Assembly: GCF_037940415.1 (NCBI RefSeq)
Contig: NZ_CP149798.1
Location: 6,481,001-6,545,000, forward strand
Direction of reading: 5' to 3'
DNA length: 64,000 nt
Source of the DNA: Streptomyces sp. f51
Lineage (GTDB): Bacteria > Actinomycetota > Actinomycetes > Streptomycetales > Streptomycetaceae
A program made the translations under genes and the position numbers. Below are positions 8,527 through 18,800 of the stretch, piece by piece. The stretch's first letter is position 1. Each line of letters starts with the position of its first letter. The notes below the pieces were generated by a model. It did no database searches. It was not told the DNA's origin and was given only the letters and a program-made list of their open reading frames with translations.

Positions 8527-9663
8527 ATGACAGCGGCAGGTACGCCGGGACACGGTCCCCTGGCCGGGGTGCGCGTGGTCGAGTTGGCGGGCATCGGGCC
8601 CGGTCCGTTCGCCGCGATGCTGCTCGCGGACCTCGGAGCGGACGTCGTCCGGGTCGACCGGCCCGGCGGCCCCGGGATCGGGGTCGACCCGGCCCACGAC
8701 GTCGTCAACCGCAACAAGCGGTCCGTGATCGTCGACCTCAAGGCCGGGGACGGGGCGTCCCGCGTCCTCGACCTGGCCGAACGGGCCGACATCCTGATCG
8801 AGGGATACCGACCCGGCGTGGCCGAGCGGCTCGGCGTCGGCCCCGAGGACTGCCGGGCCCGCAACCCGGGGCTCGTCTACGGCCGGATGACCGGATGGGG
8901 CCAGCAGGGCCCGCTCGCCCAGCGCGCCGGGCACGACATCGCCTACATCGCGCTCACCGGCACCCTCGGCATGATCGGTGACCCGGGCCAGCCGCCGCCC
9001 GTCCCCGCGAACCTCCTCGGCGACTACGCGGGCGGCTCGCTCTATCTCGTCGTCGGCCTCCTCGCCGCCCTGCACCACGCGCGCGCGACGGGTTCCGGGC
9101 AGGTCGTGGACGCGGCCATCGTCGACGGCACGGCGCACCTCTCGACGATGATCCACGGCATGATCGCCGCGGGCGGCTGGCAGGACCGGCGCGCAGCCAA
9201 TCTCCTCGACGGCGGCTGCCCGTACTACGGGACCTACGAGACCGCCGACGGCCGGTACATGGCCGTCGGACCCCTGGAGCAGCGCTTCTACGACCAGTTC
9301 GTCGACCTGCTCGGCATCCCCGGACTCGCCTCCGCCCACAAGGACCCGGCCCGCTGGGAGGAACTGCGCGGCACGGTCGCCGACCGCTTCAGGACCCGTA
9401 CGAGGGACGAGTGGACCGCCGTCTTCGCGGGCACCGACGCGTGTGTGGCGCCGGTCCTGTCCCTGCGCGAGGCGCCCGGGCATCCGCACCTCGCCGCCCG
9501 GGGCACCTTCGTCGACCACGGAGGCATCACCCAGCCCGCCCCCGCGCCGCGTTTCTCGGCCACCCCCACCTCCGTCCGCGGCGGGCCCGCCCTGCCGGGC
9601 GCCGACACCGCCGAGGTGGCCCGCGACTGGGACGTCCCCGGGCTGACCGGGGGCGGTGGCTGA
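8527..9663 (+). CDS. CaiB/BaiF family CoA transferase (class III)
   Basis: 378-aa class III CoA transferase or alpha-methylacyl-CoA racemase-like protein. N-terminal GPLAGVRVVELAGIGPGPFAAMLLADLGADVVRV is the family fingerprint. The catalytic Asp of transferases should lie near GDYAGGSLYLVVGLLAAL; the His/Asp racemase residues fit AGHDIAYIALTGTLGMIG, which favours a racemase-like enzyme. It is first in an operon with acyl-CoA dehydrogenase, thiolase and FadB-type genes, so it probably prepares methyl-branched or other acyl-CoAs for beta-oxidation. ATG 8527 is preceded by a GGGGGCTGG stretch; the open frame upstream crosses the palindrome at 8486-8504. Confidence 0.85.
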   Translation: MTAAGTPGHGPLAGVRVVELAGIGPGPFAAMLLADLGADVVRVDRPGGPGIGVDPAHDVVNRNKRSVIVDLKAGDGASRVLDLAERADILIEGYRPGVAERLGVGPEDCRARNPGLVYGRMTGWGQQGPLAQRAGHDIAYIALTGTLGMIGDPGQPPPVPANLLGDYAGGSLYLVVGLLAALHHARATGSGQVVDAAIVDGTAHLSTMIHGMIAAGGWQDRRAANLLDGGCPYYGTYETADGRYMAVGPLEQRFYDQFVDLLGIPGLASAHKDPARWEELRGTVADRFRTRTRDEWTAVFAGTDACVAPVLSLREAPGHPHLAARGTFVDHGGITQPAPAPRFSATPTSVRGGPALPGADTAEVARDWDVPGLTGGGG

Positions 9664-9721
9664 TGCGGGCACGCCGGCCGTTCCGTCCTCACCCCCGTCA
9701 CTCCAGGAAGGCGATCCCCGC

Positions 9722-10864
9722 ATGAAGCGGCAGATCTTCACCGCCGAGCACGACGCGTTCCGCGAGACCGTGCGCACCTTCCTCGCCAAGGAGGTGCTGC
9801 CCCACTACGAACAGTGGGAGAAGGACGGCATCGTCTCGCGCGAGGCCTGGCGTGCCGCCGGGAAGCAGGGACTCCTCGGACTCGCCGTGCCCGAGGAGTA
9901 CGGCGGCGGCGGGAACCGGGACTTCCGCTACAGCGCCGTACTGGCCGAGGAGTTCACGCGCGCGGGCGCGGCGGGTCTGGCCCTCGGACTGCACAACGAC
10001 ATCATCGGCCCGTATCTGACGGACCTCGCCACCGAGGAGCAGAAGCGGCGCTGGCTGCCCGGCTTCTGCGACGGCTCGGTCATCACCGCGATCGCCATGA
10101 CCGAACCCGGCGCCGGCTCCGACCTCCAGGGCATCACGACGCACGCCGAGGACAAGGGCGACCACTTCCTGCTCAACGGCTCCAAGACCTTCATCTCCAA
10201 CGGCATCCTCGCCGACCTGGTGATCGTGGTCGCCAGGACCACGCCCGAGGGCGGCGCGCGCGGTCTGTCGCTGCTCGTCGTCGAGCGGGGCACGGAAGGC
10301 TTCGAGCGAGGTCGCAACCTCGACAAGATCGGCCAGAAGTCGCAGGACACCGCCGAGTTGTTCTTCAACGACGTGCGCGTTCCCAAGGAGAACCTGCTCG
10401 GCGAGCTCAACGGCGCGTTCGTGCACCTGATGACCAACCTCGCGCAGGAGCGCATGGGCATCGCCGTCGCCGCCATCGCCGGTGCCGAGTACCTGCTGGA
10501 GATCACCACCCAGTACGTGAAGGAGCGCGAGGCGTTCGGCAGGCCGCTCGCGAAGCTCCAGCACATCCGCTTCGAGATAGCCGAGATGGCCACCGAGTGC
10601 GCCGTCACCCGCACCTTCCTGGACCGCTGCATCGTCGACCACTCGGACGGCCAACTCGACGCGGTGCACGCCTCGATGGCCAAGTGGTGGGCGACCGAAC
10701 TCCAGAAGCGCGTGGCCGACCGCTGCCTTCAACTGCACGGCGGCTACGGCTATATGACGGAGTACCGGGTCGCACGGGCCTTCACCGACGGACGCATCCA
10801 GACCATCTACGGCGGGACGACCGAGATCATGAAGGAGATCATCGGCCGCTCCCTGCTCGGCTAA
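9722..10864 (+). CDS. Acyl-CoA dehydrogenase
   Basis: 380-aa FAD-dependent acyl-CoA dehydrogenase, first oxidation of the beta-oxidation cycle. Visible motifs: [18 protein letters not shown] (substrate/FAD loop), [51 protein letters not shown], and the C-terminal [11 protein letters not shown]...[16 protein letters not shown], where the Glu of GGTTEIM is the usual catalytic base position. ATG 9722 is preceded by AGGAAGGCG. The enzyme lies 58 nt after the CoA transferase and 22 nt before the thiolase, in one operon. Confidence 0.93.
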   Translation: MKRQIFTAEHDAFRETVRTFLAKEVLPHYEQWEKDGIVSREAWRAAGKQGLLGLAVPEEYGGGGNRDFRYSAVLAEEFTRAGAAGLALGLHNDIIGPYLTDLATEEQKRRWLPGFCDGSVITAIAMTEPGAGSDLQGITTHAEDKGDHFLLNGSKTFISNGILADLVIVVARTTPEGGARGLSLLVVERGTEGFERGRNLDKIGQKSQDTAELFFNDVRVPKENLLGELNGAFVHLMTNLAQERMGIAVAAIAGAEYLLEITTQYVKEREAFGRPLAKLQHIRFEIAEMATECAVTRTFLDRCIVDHSDGQLDAVHASMAKWWATELQKRVADRCLQLHGGYGYMTEYRVARAFTDGRIQTIYGGTTEIMKEIIGRSLLG

Positions 10865-10886
10865 ACCCTCTTCGAAAGGCTTACCA

Positions 10887-12101
10887 GTGAGCACCGAAGC
10901 GTACGTGTACGACGCGATCCGCACCCCGCGCGGTCGCGGCAAGCAGAACGGTTCCCTGCACGGAACCAAGCCCATCGACCTGGTCGTCGGGCTCATCCAC
11001 GAGGTGAAGCGGCGCTTCCCGGGCCTCGACCCGGCCGCCGTCGACGACATCGTGCTCGGTGTCGTCGGCCCCGTCGGCGACCAGGGCTCCGACATCGCCC
11101 GGATCGCGGCCATCGCCGCCGGACTGCCCGACACGGTGGCCGGCGTCCAGGAGAACCGCTTCTGTGCCTCGGGCCTGGAAGCCGTCAACATGGCGGCGAT
11201 GAAGGTCCGTTCGGGCTGGGAGGACCTCGTCCTGGCGGGCGGCGTCGAGTCGATGTCGCGGGTGCCGATGGCCTCGGACGGCGGCGCCTGGTTCGCCGAC
11301 CCGATGACCAACCTGGCCACCAACTTCGTGCCGCAGGGCATCGGCGCCGACCTCATCGCCACCATCGAGGGCTTCTCCCGCCGCGACGTCGACGAGTACG
11401 CGGCCCTCTCCCAGGAGCGTGCCGCCGCCGCCGTCAAGGACGGCCGCTTCGACCGGTCGATCGTCCCCGTCACGGACCGTGGCGGCCTCACGGTCCTCGA
11501 CCACGACGAGTTCCTGCGCCCCGGCACCACCGCCGACTCGCTGGCGAAGTTGAAGCCCTCGTTCGCGGACATCGGTGAACTGGGCGGATTCGACGCGGTC
11601 GCGCTCCAGAAGTACCACTGGGTCGAGAAGATCGACCACGTCCACCACGCGGGCAACTCCTCCGGCATCGTGGACGGCGCCTCGCTGGTCGCCATCGGCT
11701 CCAAGGAGGTCGGCGAGCGCTACGGCCTGACCCCGCGCGCCCGGATCGTCTCCGCCGCCGTGTCCGGCTCCGAGCCGACCATCATGCTCACCGGTCCCGC
11801 GCCCGCGACCCGCAAGGCGCTCGCCAAGGCCGGCCTGACCATCGACGACATCGACCTCGTCGAGATCAACGAGGCCTTCGCGGCCGTCGTCCTGCGCTTC
11901 GTGAAGGACATGGGCCTGTCGCTGGACAAGGTCAACGTCAACGGCGGCGCCATCGCGCTCGGCCACCCCCTCGGCGCCACCGGCGCGATGATCCTCGGCA
12001 CCCTCGTCGACGAACTGGAGCGCCAGGACAAGCGGTACGGCCTCGCCACCCTGTGCGTGGGCGGCGGCATGGGCATCGCCACCATCGTCGAGCGCGTCTG
12101 A
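10887..12101 (+). CDS. Acetyl-CoA C-acyltransferase (thiolase)
   Basis: 404-aa degradative thiolase cleaving 3-ketoacyl-CoA. The nucleophilic Cys is in [16 protein letters not shown] (about residue 93). The catalytic His is in [16 protein letters not shown], and the second Cys in [16 protein letters not shown]. The VEINEAFA motif is also present. GTG 10887 lies 22 nt after the dehydrogenase stop, preceded by GAAAGGCTTACCA. It is 37 nt upstream of the FadB-type gene, as in a typical fadA-fadB pair. Chain-length range is not readable from sequence. Confidence 0.93.
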   Translation: MSTEAYVYDAIRTPRGRGKQNGSLHGTKPIDLVVGLIHEVKRRFPGLDPAAVDDIVLGVVGPVGDQGSDIARIAAIAAGLPDTVAGVQENRFCASGLEAVNMAAMKVRSGWEDLVLAGGVESMSRVPMASDGGAWFADPMTNLATNFVPQGIGADLIATIEGFSRRDVDEYAALSQERAAAAVKDGRFDRSIVPVTDRGGLTVLDHDEFLRPGTTADSLAKLKPSFADIGELGGFDAVALQKYHWVEKIDHVHHAGNSSGIVDGASLVAIGSKEVGERYGLTPRARIVSAAVSGSEPTIMLTGPAPATRKALAKAGLTIDDIDLVEINEAFAAVVLRFVKDMGLSLDKVNVNGGAIALGHPLGATGAMILGTLVDELERQDKRYGLATLCVGGGMGIATIVERV

Positions 12102-12138
12102 CCTTCCCAACGGATCCAGGATCTACGGAGCATCCCTG

Positions 12139-14331
12139 ATGAGCACTGAGCCCACCACCATCCGCTGGGAACAGGACGAGACCGGCGTCGTCACCCTCGT
12201 CCTCGACGACCCCAACCAGTCCGCCAACACCATGAACGCGGCCTTCCGCGCCTCCCTCGCCGCGGTCACCGACCGCCTGGAGGCCGAGAAGGACTCGATC
12301 CGCGGCGTCATCTTCGCCTCCGCCAAGAAGACCTTCTTCGCGGGCGGCGACCTGCGCGACCTCATCCGGGTCACCCCCGAGACCGCCCAGGACCTCTTCG
12401 ACGGCGGCCTCGCCATCAAGCGCAACCTGCGCCGCATCGAGACCCTGGGCAAGCCGGTCGTCGCCGCGATCAACGGCGCTGCCCTGGGCGGCGGCTTCGA
12501 GCTCGCGCTCGCCTGCCACCACCGGGTCGCCCTCGACACCTCCGGCACCAGGATCGGCTGTCCCGAGGTCACCCTCGGTCTGCTCCCCGGAGGCGGCGGG
12601 GTCGTCCGCACCGTGCGCCTGCTCGGCATCGCCGACGCCCTGCTGAAGGTCCTCCTCCAGGGCACGCAGTACAACGCGACGCGCGCCCGGGACAACGGCC
12701 TCGTCCACGAGGTCGCCGCCACCCCCGAGGAACTGCTCGCCAAGGCCCGCGCGTTCATCGACGCCAACCCCGAGTCGCAGCAGCCCTGGGACAAGCCGGG
12801 CTACCGCATCCCCGGCGGCACCCCGTCGAACCCGAAGTTCGCGGCCAACCTGCCCGCCTTCCCGGCCAGCCTGCGCAAGCAGACGGGCGGCGCCCCCTAC
12901 CCGGCCCCGCGCAACATCCTCGCGGCCGCCGTCGAGGGCTCCCAGGTCGACTTCGAGACCGCCCAGGTCATCGAGGCCCGGTACTTCGTCGAACTGGCCG
13001 CGGGCCAGACCTCGAAGAACATGATCCAGGCCTTCTTCTTCGACCTCCAGGCCGTCAACTCCGGCGCCAACCGTCCCCAGGGCATCGAGCCCCGCCCGGT
13101 CCGCAGGGCCGCCGTCCTCGGCGCCGGGATGATGGGCGCGGGCATCGCCTACTCGTGCGCCCTCGCGGGCATCGAGGTCGTCCTCAAGGACGTCACCGCC
13201 GAAGCGGCGGCCAAGGGCAAGGCGTACTCCGAGAAGCTCTGCGCCAAGGCGGTCTCCCGGGGCCGTACGACGCAGGAGAAGGCCGACGCGCTGCTCGCCC
13301 GCATCACGCCCACCGCCGACCCGAACGACCTCGCGGGCTGCGACGCCGTGATCGAGGCGGTCTTCGAGGACACCGCGCTCAAGCACAAGGTGTTCCAGGA
13401 GATCCAGAACATCGTCGAGCCCGACGCGCTGCTCTGCTCCAACACCTCCACCCTGCCCATCACCGCGCTCGCCGAGGGCGTGGAGCGGCAGGAGGACTTC
13501 ATCGGGCTGCACTTCTTCTCCCCGGTCGACAAGATGCCGCTGGTGGAGATCATCAAGGGCGAGCGCACCGGCGACGAGACCCTGGCGCGTGCCTTCGACC
13601 TGGTCCGCCAGATCAGGAAGACGCCTATCGTCGTGAACGACTCGCGCGGCTTCTTCACCTCCCGGGTCATCGGCCACTTCATCAACGAGGGTGTGGCGAT
13701 GGTCGGCGAGGGCGTCGAGCCCGCCTCCGTCGAGCAGGCCGCCGCCCAGGCCGGCTACCCGGCCAAGGTCCTCTCGCTGATGGACGAGCTGACGCTCACC
13801 CTGCCGCGGAAGATCCGCAAGGAGTCGAAGCAGGCCGTCGAGGAGGCGGGCGGCACCTGGGAGACGCACCCGGCCGAGGCCGTCATCGACCGCATGGTGG
13901 ACGAGTTCGGGCGCCCCGGGCGCAGCGGCGGCGCCGGCTTCTACGAGTACGGCGAGGACGGCAAGCGGGGTCTGCTCTGGCCCGGTCTGCGCGAGCACTT
14001 CACCAAGGCGGGGCACGAGATCCCGTTCGAGGACATGAAGGAGCGCATGCTCTTCTCCGAGGCGCTGGACACCGTCCGGCTCCTGGAGGAAGGCGTCCTG
14101 ACGTCCGTGGCCGACGCCAACATCGGCTCCATCCTCGGGATCGGCTTCCCCGGCTGGACCGGCGGCGTCCTTCAGTACGTCAACGGCTACGAGGGCGGGA
14201 CCGGGACGGGTCCGGCCGCGTTCGTGGCCCGCGCGCGGGAACTCGCGGAGCGCTACGGCGACCGCTTCCTCCCGCCGGCCCTGCTCGTCGAGAAGGCCGA
14301 GAACGGCGAACGGTTCACCGACGCGACCTGA
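12139..14331 (+). CDS. 3-hydroxyacyl-CoA dehydrogenase/enoyl-CoA hydratase (FadB/FadJ type)
   Basis: 730-aa bifunctional enzyme. Residues 1 to about 190 are a crotonase domain, with oxyanion-hole segments [17 protein letters not shown] and [17 protein letters not shown]. The NAD-binding Rossmann domain starts near residue 320 ([21 protein letters not shown]). [17 protein letters not shown]-like sequence and [14 protein letters not shown] form the hydroxyacyl-CoA dehydrogenase core, followed by duplicated C-terminal domains. It completes beta-oxidation with the upstream dehydrogenase and thiolase and is the last operon gene; a strong terminator follows 7 nt later. Confidence 0.93.
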   Translation: MSTEPTTIRWEQDETGVVTLVLDDPNQSANTMNAAFRASLAAVTDRLEAEKDSIRGVIFASAKKTFFAGGDLRDLIRVTPETAQDLFDGGLAIKRNLRRIETLGKPVVAAINGAALGGGFELALACHHRVALDTSGTRIGCPEVTLGLLPGGGGVVRTVRLLGIADALLKVLLQGTQYNATRARDNGLVHEVAATPEELLAKARAFIDANPESQQPWDKPGYRIPGGTPSNPKFAANLPAFPASLRKQTGGAPYPAPRNILAAAVEGSQVDFETAQVIEARYFVELAAGQTSKNMIQAFFFDLQAVNSGANRPQGIEPRPVRRAAVLGAGMMGAGIAYSCALAGIEVVLKDVTAEAAAKGKAYSEKLCAKAVSRGRTTQEKADALLARITPTADPNDLAGCDAVIEAVFEDTALKHKVFQEIQNIVEPDALLCSNTSTLPITALAEGVERQEDFIGLHFFSPVDKMPLVEIIKGERTGDETLARAFDLVRQIRKTPIVVNDSRGFFTSRVIGHFINEGVAMVGEGVEPASVEQAAAQAGYPAKVLSLMDELTLTLPRKIRKESKQAVEEAGGTWETHPAEAVIDRMVDEFGRPGRSGGAGFYEYGEDGKRGLLWPGLREHFTKAGHEIPFEDMKERMLFSEALDTVRLLEEGVLTSVADANIGSILGIGFPGWTGGVLQYVNGYEGGTGTGPAAFVARARELAERYGDRFLPPALLVEKAENGERFTDAT

Positions 14332-14338
14332 CCGGACC

Positions 14339-14370
14339 GTGGGCCCGCGCCCGACCGGACGCGGGCCCAC
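14339..14370. terminator. Terminator between FadB-type gene and merR
   Basis: Perfect 11-bp stem GTGGGCCCGCG / CGCGGGCCCAC with a 10-nt loop, placed right after the operon stop codon and before the convergent MerR gene. It can stop transcription from both sides. Confidence 0.8.
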
Positions 14371-14424
14371 CCCTGTACGGACGCGGGGCGGGCCCACCCG
14401 TGGCCGCACCGTCCGCGTCCGCGG

Positions 14425-15123
14425 TCAGGACTCCTTGAGCCACTCCCGCAGTTCGTCCTTCAGCGACCGCTGGAACGCGGTCAGCAGCGCCTGCACCACC
14501 AGCGGCTGCATGTGCGCCGACAGCGACTTCACGGCCGCCACGGACTCCTGCTCGCCCACGGCCTCGCGCAGCAGATCGGACAGTTCGCGGGCCGCCGCGC
14601 GCGCGTGCTCCAGCAGGACGGCGCGCGCGGCGAGGATCGCCTCGTCCGCGATCGGTACGTCCAGGAGTTCCAGGCCGAGCTTCAGCAGACCGGGGTCCAG
14701 CCGGACGGCGTCACCCGTCACCTCGACGACGCTCATCGCGGCGAGCCGCTCCAGGTCCGCCTCGCGGAGGGGCCGTCCGGCCCGGCGTTCCAGCTCCTCC
14801 CGGGTCACGTCCTCCATCGCGTCCGGCGCCCAGGAGGCCACCACGGCACGGTGGATGGCGAGGTCGTGCGCGCTCAGACCGGGCGGCAGCTGCGTCAGCC
14901 GGCGCTCGATCGCCGCCAGTGTCATGCCCTGGTGCTGCAACTCCTCGATGAGCGCGAGCCGCGCCAGATGCTCCTGGCTGTAGTGGCCCACCCTGCGGTG
15001 CCCGATCACGGGCGGAGGCAGCAGGCCCCTGGCGCTGTAGAAGCGGACCGTGCGGACCGTGACACCCGCCCGTGCGGCCAGCTCGTCGACCGTGAGCGTC
15101 GGCTCCCCGGTGTCCGTCGTCAT
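14425..15123 (-). CDS. MerR family transcriptional regulator
   Basis: 232-aa regulator. Residues about 9-77 form the MerR winged helix-turn-helix: LTVDELAARAGVTVRTVRFYSARGLLPPP, then HYSQEHLARLALIEELQHQGMTLAAIERRL. The C-terminal 150 residues are a helical effector domain of no class I recognise, with no cysteine cluster, so metal sensing is unlikely. It converges on the beta-oxidation operon, and a 17-bp element upstream of it matches one in that operon's promoter. It may therefore sense an acyl-CoA or a breakdown product and control both. ATG 15123 is preceded by a GAGG at suitable distance. Confidence 0.85.
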   Translation of the reverse strand: MTTDTGEPTLTVDELAARAGVTVRTVRFYSARGLLPPPVIGHRRVGHYSQEHLARLALIEELQHQGMTLAAIERRLTQLPPGLSAHDLAIHRAVVASWAPDAMEDVTREELERRAGRPLREADLERLAAMSVVEVTGDAVRLDPGLLKLGLELLDVPIADEAILAARAVLLEHARAAARELSDLLREAVGEQESVAAVKSLSAHMQPLVVQALLTAFQRSLKDELREWLKES

Positions 15124-15196
15124 CGCAGGTCCTCGCCTCTCGCGTCGTGCGGCGCACGCCCATGGTGACGGCTGACGGCACGGTGCAACAGTAGTG

Positions 15197-15213
15197 CTGT
15201 CCCACCAGTGTTG
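15197..15213. promoter_or_regulatory. Possible MerR operator copy in merR promoter
   Basis: CTGTCCCACCAGTGTTG matches CTGTGACACCACTGATG (minus strand of 8497-8513) at 13 of 17 positions. It lies about 75-90 nt upstream of the MerR start codon, where an autoregulatory operator is expected. Confidence 0.45.
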
Positions 15214-15295
15214 TGAAAGCTGCCGTCCAGGAGTGGCGCGGGTCGTGGCTTTGACCTCCGTGACCAGGTTCGACGAGTTGCCTGTCCATAAAGGA

Positions 15296-15347
15296 ACGGC
15301 CCTGCGGTCGAATGGGCGATGTGAACGCCCGCCGACCGCAGGGCCGT
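15296..15347. terminator. Strong nested hairpin downstream of the RHS/immunity pair
   Basis: Perfect 15-bp stem (ACGGCCCTGCGGTCG at 15296-15310 against its complement at 15333-15347), with a nested GGGCG/CGCCC hairpin in the loop. It lies 22 nt beyond the stop of the minus-strand putative immunity gene and is its probable terminator. It also marks the right edge of the toxin module. Confidence 0.75.
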
Positions 15348-15369
15348 GGAGACGGAAAGGGGATCGACG

Positions 15370-15864
15370 CTACTTGGCGAATTTACATTGCCAGGATTCC
15401 TCGAGGAGGTGCACGGCATCCTGGCCGTACCGCCCAGGATCCCAGCCGTCGATCATGAAGAGAGCGGAGATGAGATCCGAGTCGGCGCTATCAGGCGCCA
15501 CGCACGCTGATTTGCTGCCTTTCGCCCTGGCGAGGTTGTGCGCGAGCTCCACGGCTTTGCTCGTATCCACAACAACCAGACGATAGGAAACGTTCAGTTC
15601 GATCTCGTTCTTCGCCACACTTCGTGAAGCGGCCGGCGCAGTGCGCGTGTCCGTCAACCCTCTGAACGGATTCTTCGGGTTCTCGTGCGTATCGCCGAGC
15701 AGGCTGCCGTAGCGCGCCATCAACTCCCGAATGTTTCCGGCTTCAACCGCCAGTGCCCCGGGGTCGTCGGAGGCGTAGCTGGCCATGAGCGCGTGACGTT
15801 GCACCGCCTGCGCGATCTCCTCGGCCAGTGACAGCAGATTCCGTTCATCGCCCGTGTCAGTCAT
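15370..15864 (-). CDS. Putative immunity protein of the adjacent RHS toxin
   Basis: 164-aa soluble protein with no family I recognise. The first half is predicted helical and acidic (LLSLAEEIAQAVQRHALMASYASDD); the second half has a hydrophobic strand (NEIELNVSYRLVVVDTS) and ends in WQCKFAK. No signal peptide or membrane segment. It begins 10 nt after the RHS gene stop, with GAGGGG overlapping that stop as ribosome site, so the two are translationally coupled. Codon use near the end (TGT, AAA, CAA) is less GC-biased than in neighbours. Position directly behind a polymorphic RHS toxin is the standard place for a cognate immunity gene; the function is inferred from context only. Confidence 0.6.
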   Translation of the reverse strand: MTDTGDERNLLSLAEEIAQAVQRHALMASYASDDPGALAVEAGNIRELMARYGSLLGDTHENPKNPFRGLTDTRTAPAASRSVAKNEIELNVSYRLVVVDTSKAVELAHNLARAKGSKSACVAPDSADSDLISALFMIDGWDPGRYGQDAVHLLEESWQCKFAK

Positions 15865-15874
15865 GTGCGGCCCC

Positions 15875-18800
15875 TCACGGCTTGAAGCCCTTGATTATCC
15901 CCTTTATTACATTCTTCGTGGTCCATCGATAGTGCTTCGTGTGCATTATCTCCCCCCATTTGTTGTAGAAGTCGACGTGTACGTGGTCGCCCGCTCCGCA
16001 GACTCCTCGATATCGGCAGCGTCCGCCGCTTTTCGCTGCCGCTCGCGCGCGTCGCTCTGCCTCTTCCCTCGTTTTGTAGTTGCCGCCGGAGTTGGTCTTG
16101 TTCTTCTTCGTCTTCCGGAAGTAGGCACCTGCGGCAGCCCCTGAGTACGACTTGCACCAGTCGATCCAGTCGCAGTAGAAGCGCGTACTGCGATGGTAAA
16201 TCCTTCGCCATCCCCACTGCCCGTTGAGGTCAAAGCAGTTGACGGGATCGGCCGTGCAGTATTCGTAGGCGTTGGCGTTGCCGCCGGCCACGGGATCGAC
16301 GGAGAGGAAGCGTCCTGTGGCGGGGTTGTACAGGCGGACGCCCATGAGGGTGAGACCGGTGAGAGTCTCGGAGGAGCGAGCCTTGGCCCCGAGCCAGCCG
16401 TAGCGGGTGGGCTGCTGTCCGGCGCGGGGGTTGCCGTACTCGTCGCTGTCCAGGACGGTCGGGGCGACGGCGGTGTCCAAGGGGAGTTGCAAGGTGATGT
16501 CGCCGTGGAGGTTGGCGAGTTGCAGGACGGTGGCGCCGGTCTTGGTGCTGGTGGCGGCGAGGTCTCCTGCGGGGCCATCGATGTTGCGGGTGAGGTTGCC
16601 GCTGGTGTCTTCGGTGATCCAGCGGGGGCTGTCGCTGTCGGAGTCGTAGTGGTTGGTCCTGGCGGCTGTCTGGGTCCAGGTGCCGGAGGCGTTGGTTTCG
16701 GTGGTCCAGCCGCGGAAGCGGAGGTCGGAGTCGAGGGTCCAGGTCTGACGCTGGGTGCCGGCGGTCTGCTGCTGGACGAGGTCGCTGTTGTAGTAGGCGA
16801 GGGTGGTGCCTGGGAGGGCGGTGGTACGGCCGAGATTGTCGTAGGAGTAGCCGGTGTCGACGATTCGGTCGGCGCTGTCGTAGGTGGAGCTGGTGGTGGT
16901 GGCGCCGGTGGTGGTGCAGTCCAGGCCGGTGTCGGCGGCGACGGTGGCGAGGGTCTTGCGGTTGCTGTTCTTGTCGAAGGTGTAGGTGCGGGTGGTGCAG
17001 ACGGCGTCGGCGCCGGTGTCCTGGACCTGGGTGAGGCGGCCGGTTTTGTCGTAGGTGTAGGCCTGGGAGGCGGTGACGCCGGGGGTGCCGCCGTGGGCGA
17101 CGATCTGGCTGTGGGTGTTCTCGCTGACGGTGTCGGCCGCGAGGACGGTGCCGTCGCTGGTGCGGGTGTAGCTGCGGGCGGTGGGCGAGCCGGTGGTGTC
17201 CTGCTCGTCGCTCTGGGTGTAACCGCCGGGCAGGGTCTGGGTGGCCACGTCGCCGTCAGCGTCGTAGCGGGCGGTGAAGGTACCGGCGACCGAGTCGGTG
17301 ACCGAAGTGGTCAGGCCGCGCGGGTCGATGGCGGTGTCGTAGGTGTAGGTGGTCGTTGAGGGAACCGTGTCGGTGGTCTTCGACGGGCGGTCGAGGGCGT
17401 CGTACTCGGTGGTGGTGGTGGCCGCGTCGGCGTCGGTGTACGTCATCTGTCGACCGAGCTGGTCGAAGGTCTTGCTGATGGTGCCGCCTGCGGTGGAGGT
17501 CTGCGTGATCGCGAGACCGGTCGCCGCGTCGTAGCCGGTGGTGGTGGCCGGTACGGCCGAGCCGAGTCCGCCGGTGATGGTGACGGTGGTGGGACGGCCG
17601 GCGCTGTCGTAGCCGTTGGCGGTGGTGCGGGTGGTGCCGTTGGCGGTCTCGGTCAGCTTGGCGACCTGTCCGTCGACGGTGTACTCGGTCGTCTTGGTCG
17701 GCAGCTGGGCGGGGTTGGTGCCGCCGCCGGTGATCACGCCCACGGGTGCGGTCTGGCAGACCAGGTCCGCCCATTCCGGGCGGCCGTTGCAGGTGCCCGT
17801 TCCGGTGGCGGAATAGTAGGTGGTCTGCGTCGCACCCGCGTCGGTGCCGGTGGAGGCGGGAAGCTGTGTCTTGGTGACGCGGCCCTGGTCGTCGTAGGTG
17901 GTGGTCGTGGTCAGTGCCAGTCCGCCGGGGTCCTGGGTGCTGGTGGTGGCCACGCCCTTGGCCCAGTCGAAGCCGGTCGCCACCACACGCGGGTCGGCGG
18001 TCAGCGTCGGCCAGGCTCGCAGCTGGGCGCCGGTGGTCTGCTTGGTGATCTGGTCCTTGACCGAGGCGGTGCCGTCGGTGGGGCGGCCGCTGTCGTACTC
18101 CTTGAGGGTCTGGGTGCGGGCGATGACCTTGCTGCCGGCCTGGGCGACGGTGGTGGCGCCGCTGAGCAGCTTGGCGCCGAGCACGGTCTGGTGGACCGGG
18201 CCGTCCTCTTCCACTTCGCGGGTGCCGGTGTCGTTGTAGACGCTGGTGGTGGACAGCAGCTGGGCCCGTTCGGCGGAGACGAGGCTGCTGATGCCCAGCC
18301 CGGTCAGTTCCGTCTTCTGGTTCGCAGTGGTGCCCAGGGCCAGTTCGCGGTTGCCCGCGGTCAGTGAACGGATCGTGTTGCCGAACTGGTCGTACTCGGT
18401 GACCGTGATGTGGTGGCCGGGGGTGGCCTCGTTGACCTCGCGGCCGGAGGCGTCCAGGTAGTGGATGCCGGCCCGGGTGTAGGAGCCGGCGGTCAGGGCG
18501 CTGCCGTCGTTGCCTGCCGGTACCTGGTCCGCGGGGAAGACTGCTGTGGCGTCACTGGGAGAATCGGTCTGTGCCCAAGAGGCGAGGGCCGAGGCGCCGA
18601 GGTCTTCCGGTGCGGACGCTCCGGTCAGCGGGACGCCGTAGACGATGCTGGTGACGGCGGTGCCGTTGGTCTGGCTGGCACTGCCCGGGGTGAGCGTCGA
18701 GCGGGAAGCCTTGAGCAGCATCCCGTCACCGGCGGCCGGGTTGGATCCCGCCTGCCCGTAGGCGAAGGTCCACGGCAGTTGTCCGGCCGGGGTCAGCGTA

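Noticed and set aside
9698-14409. Long minus-strand frames opposite the beta-oxidation operon
   Set aside because: Arg/Asp/Val-rich shadows of the plus-strand genes, without ribosome sites or recognisable domains.
15296-15347. Hairpin considered as an insertion-sequence end
   Set aside because: There is no transposase or matching inverted repeat at the other side; its place after a stop codon fits a terminator.
16193-17359. Gly/Val-rich PE-PGRS-like plus-strand frame
   Set aside because: The composition comes from reading YD-repeat DNA in antisense; no start signal and no PE domain.
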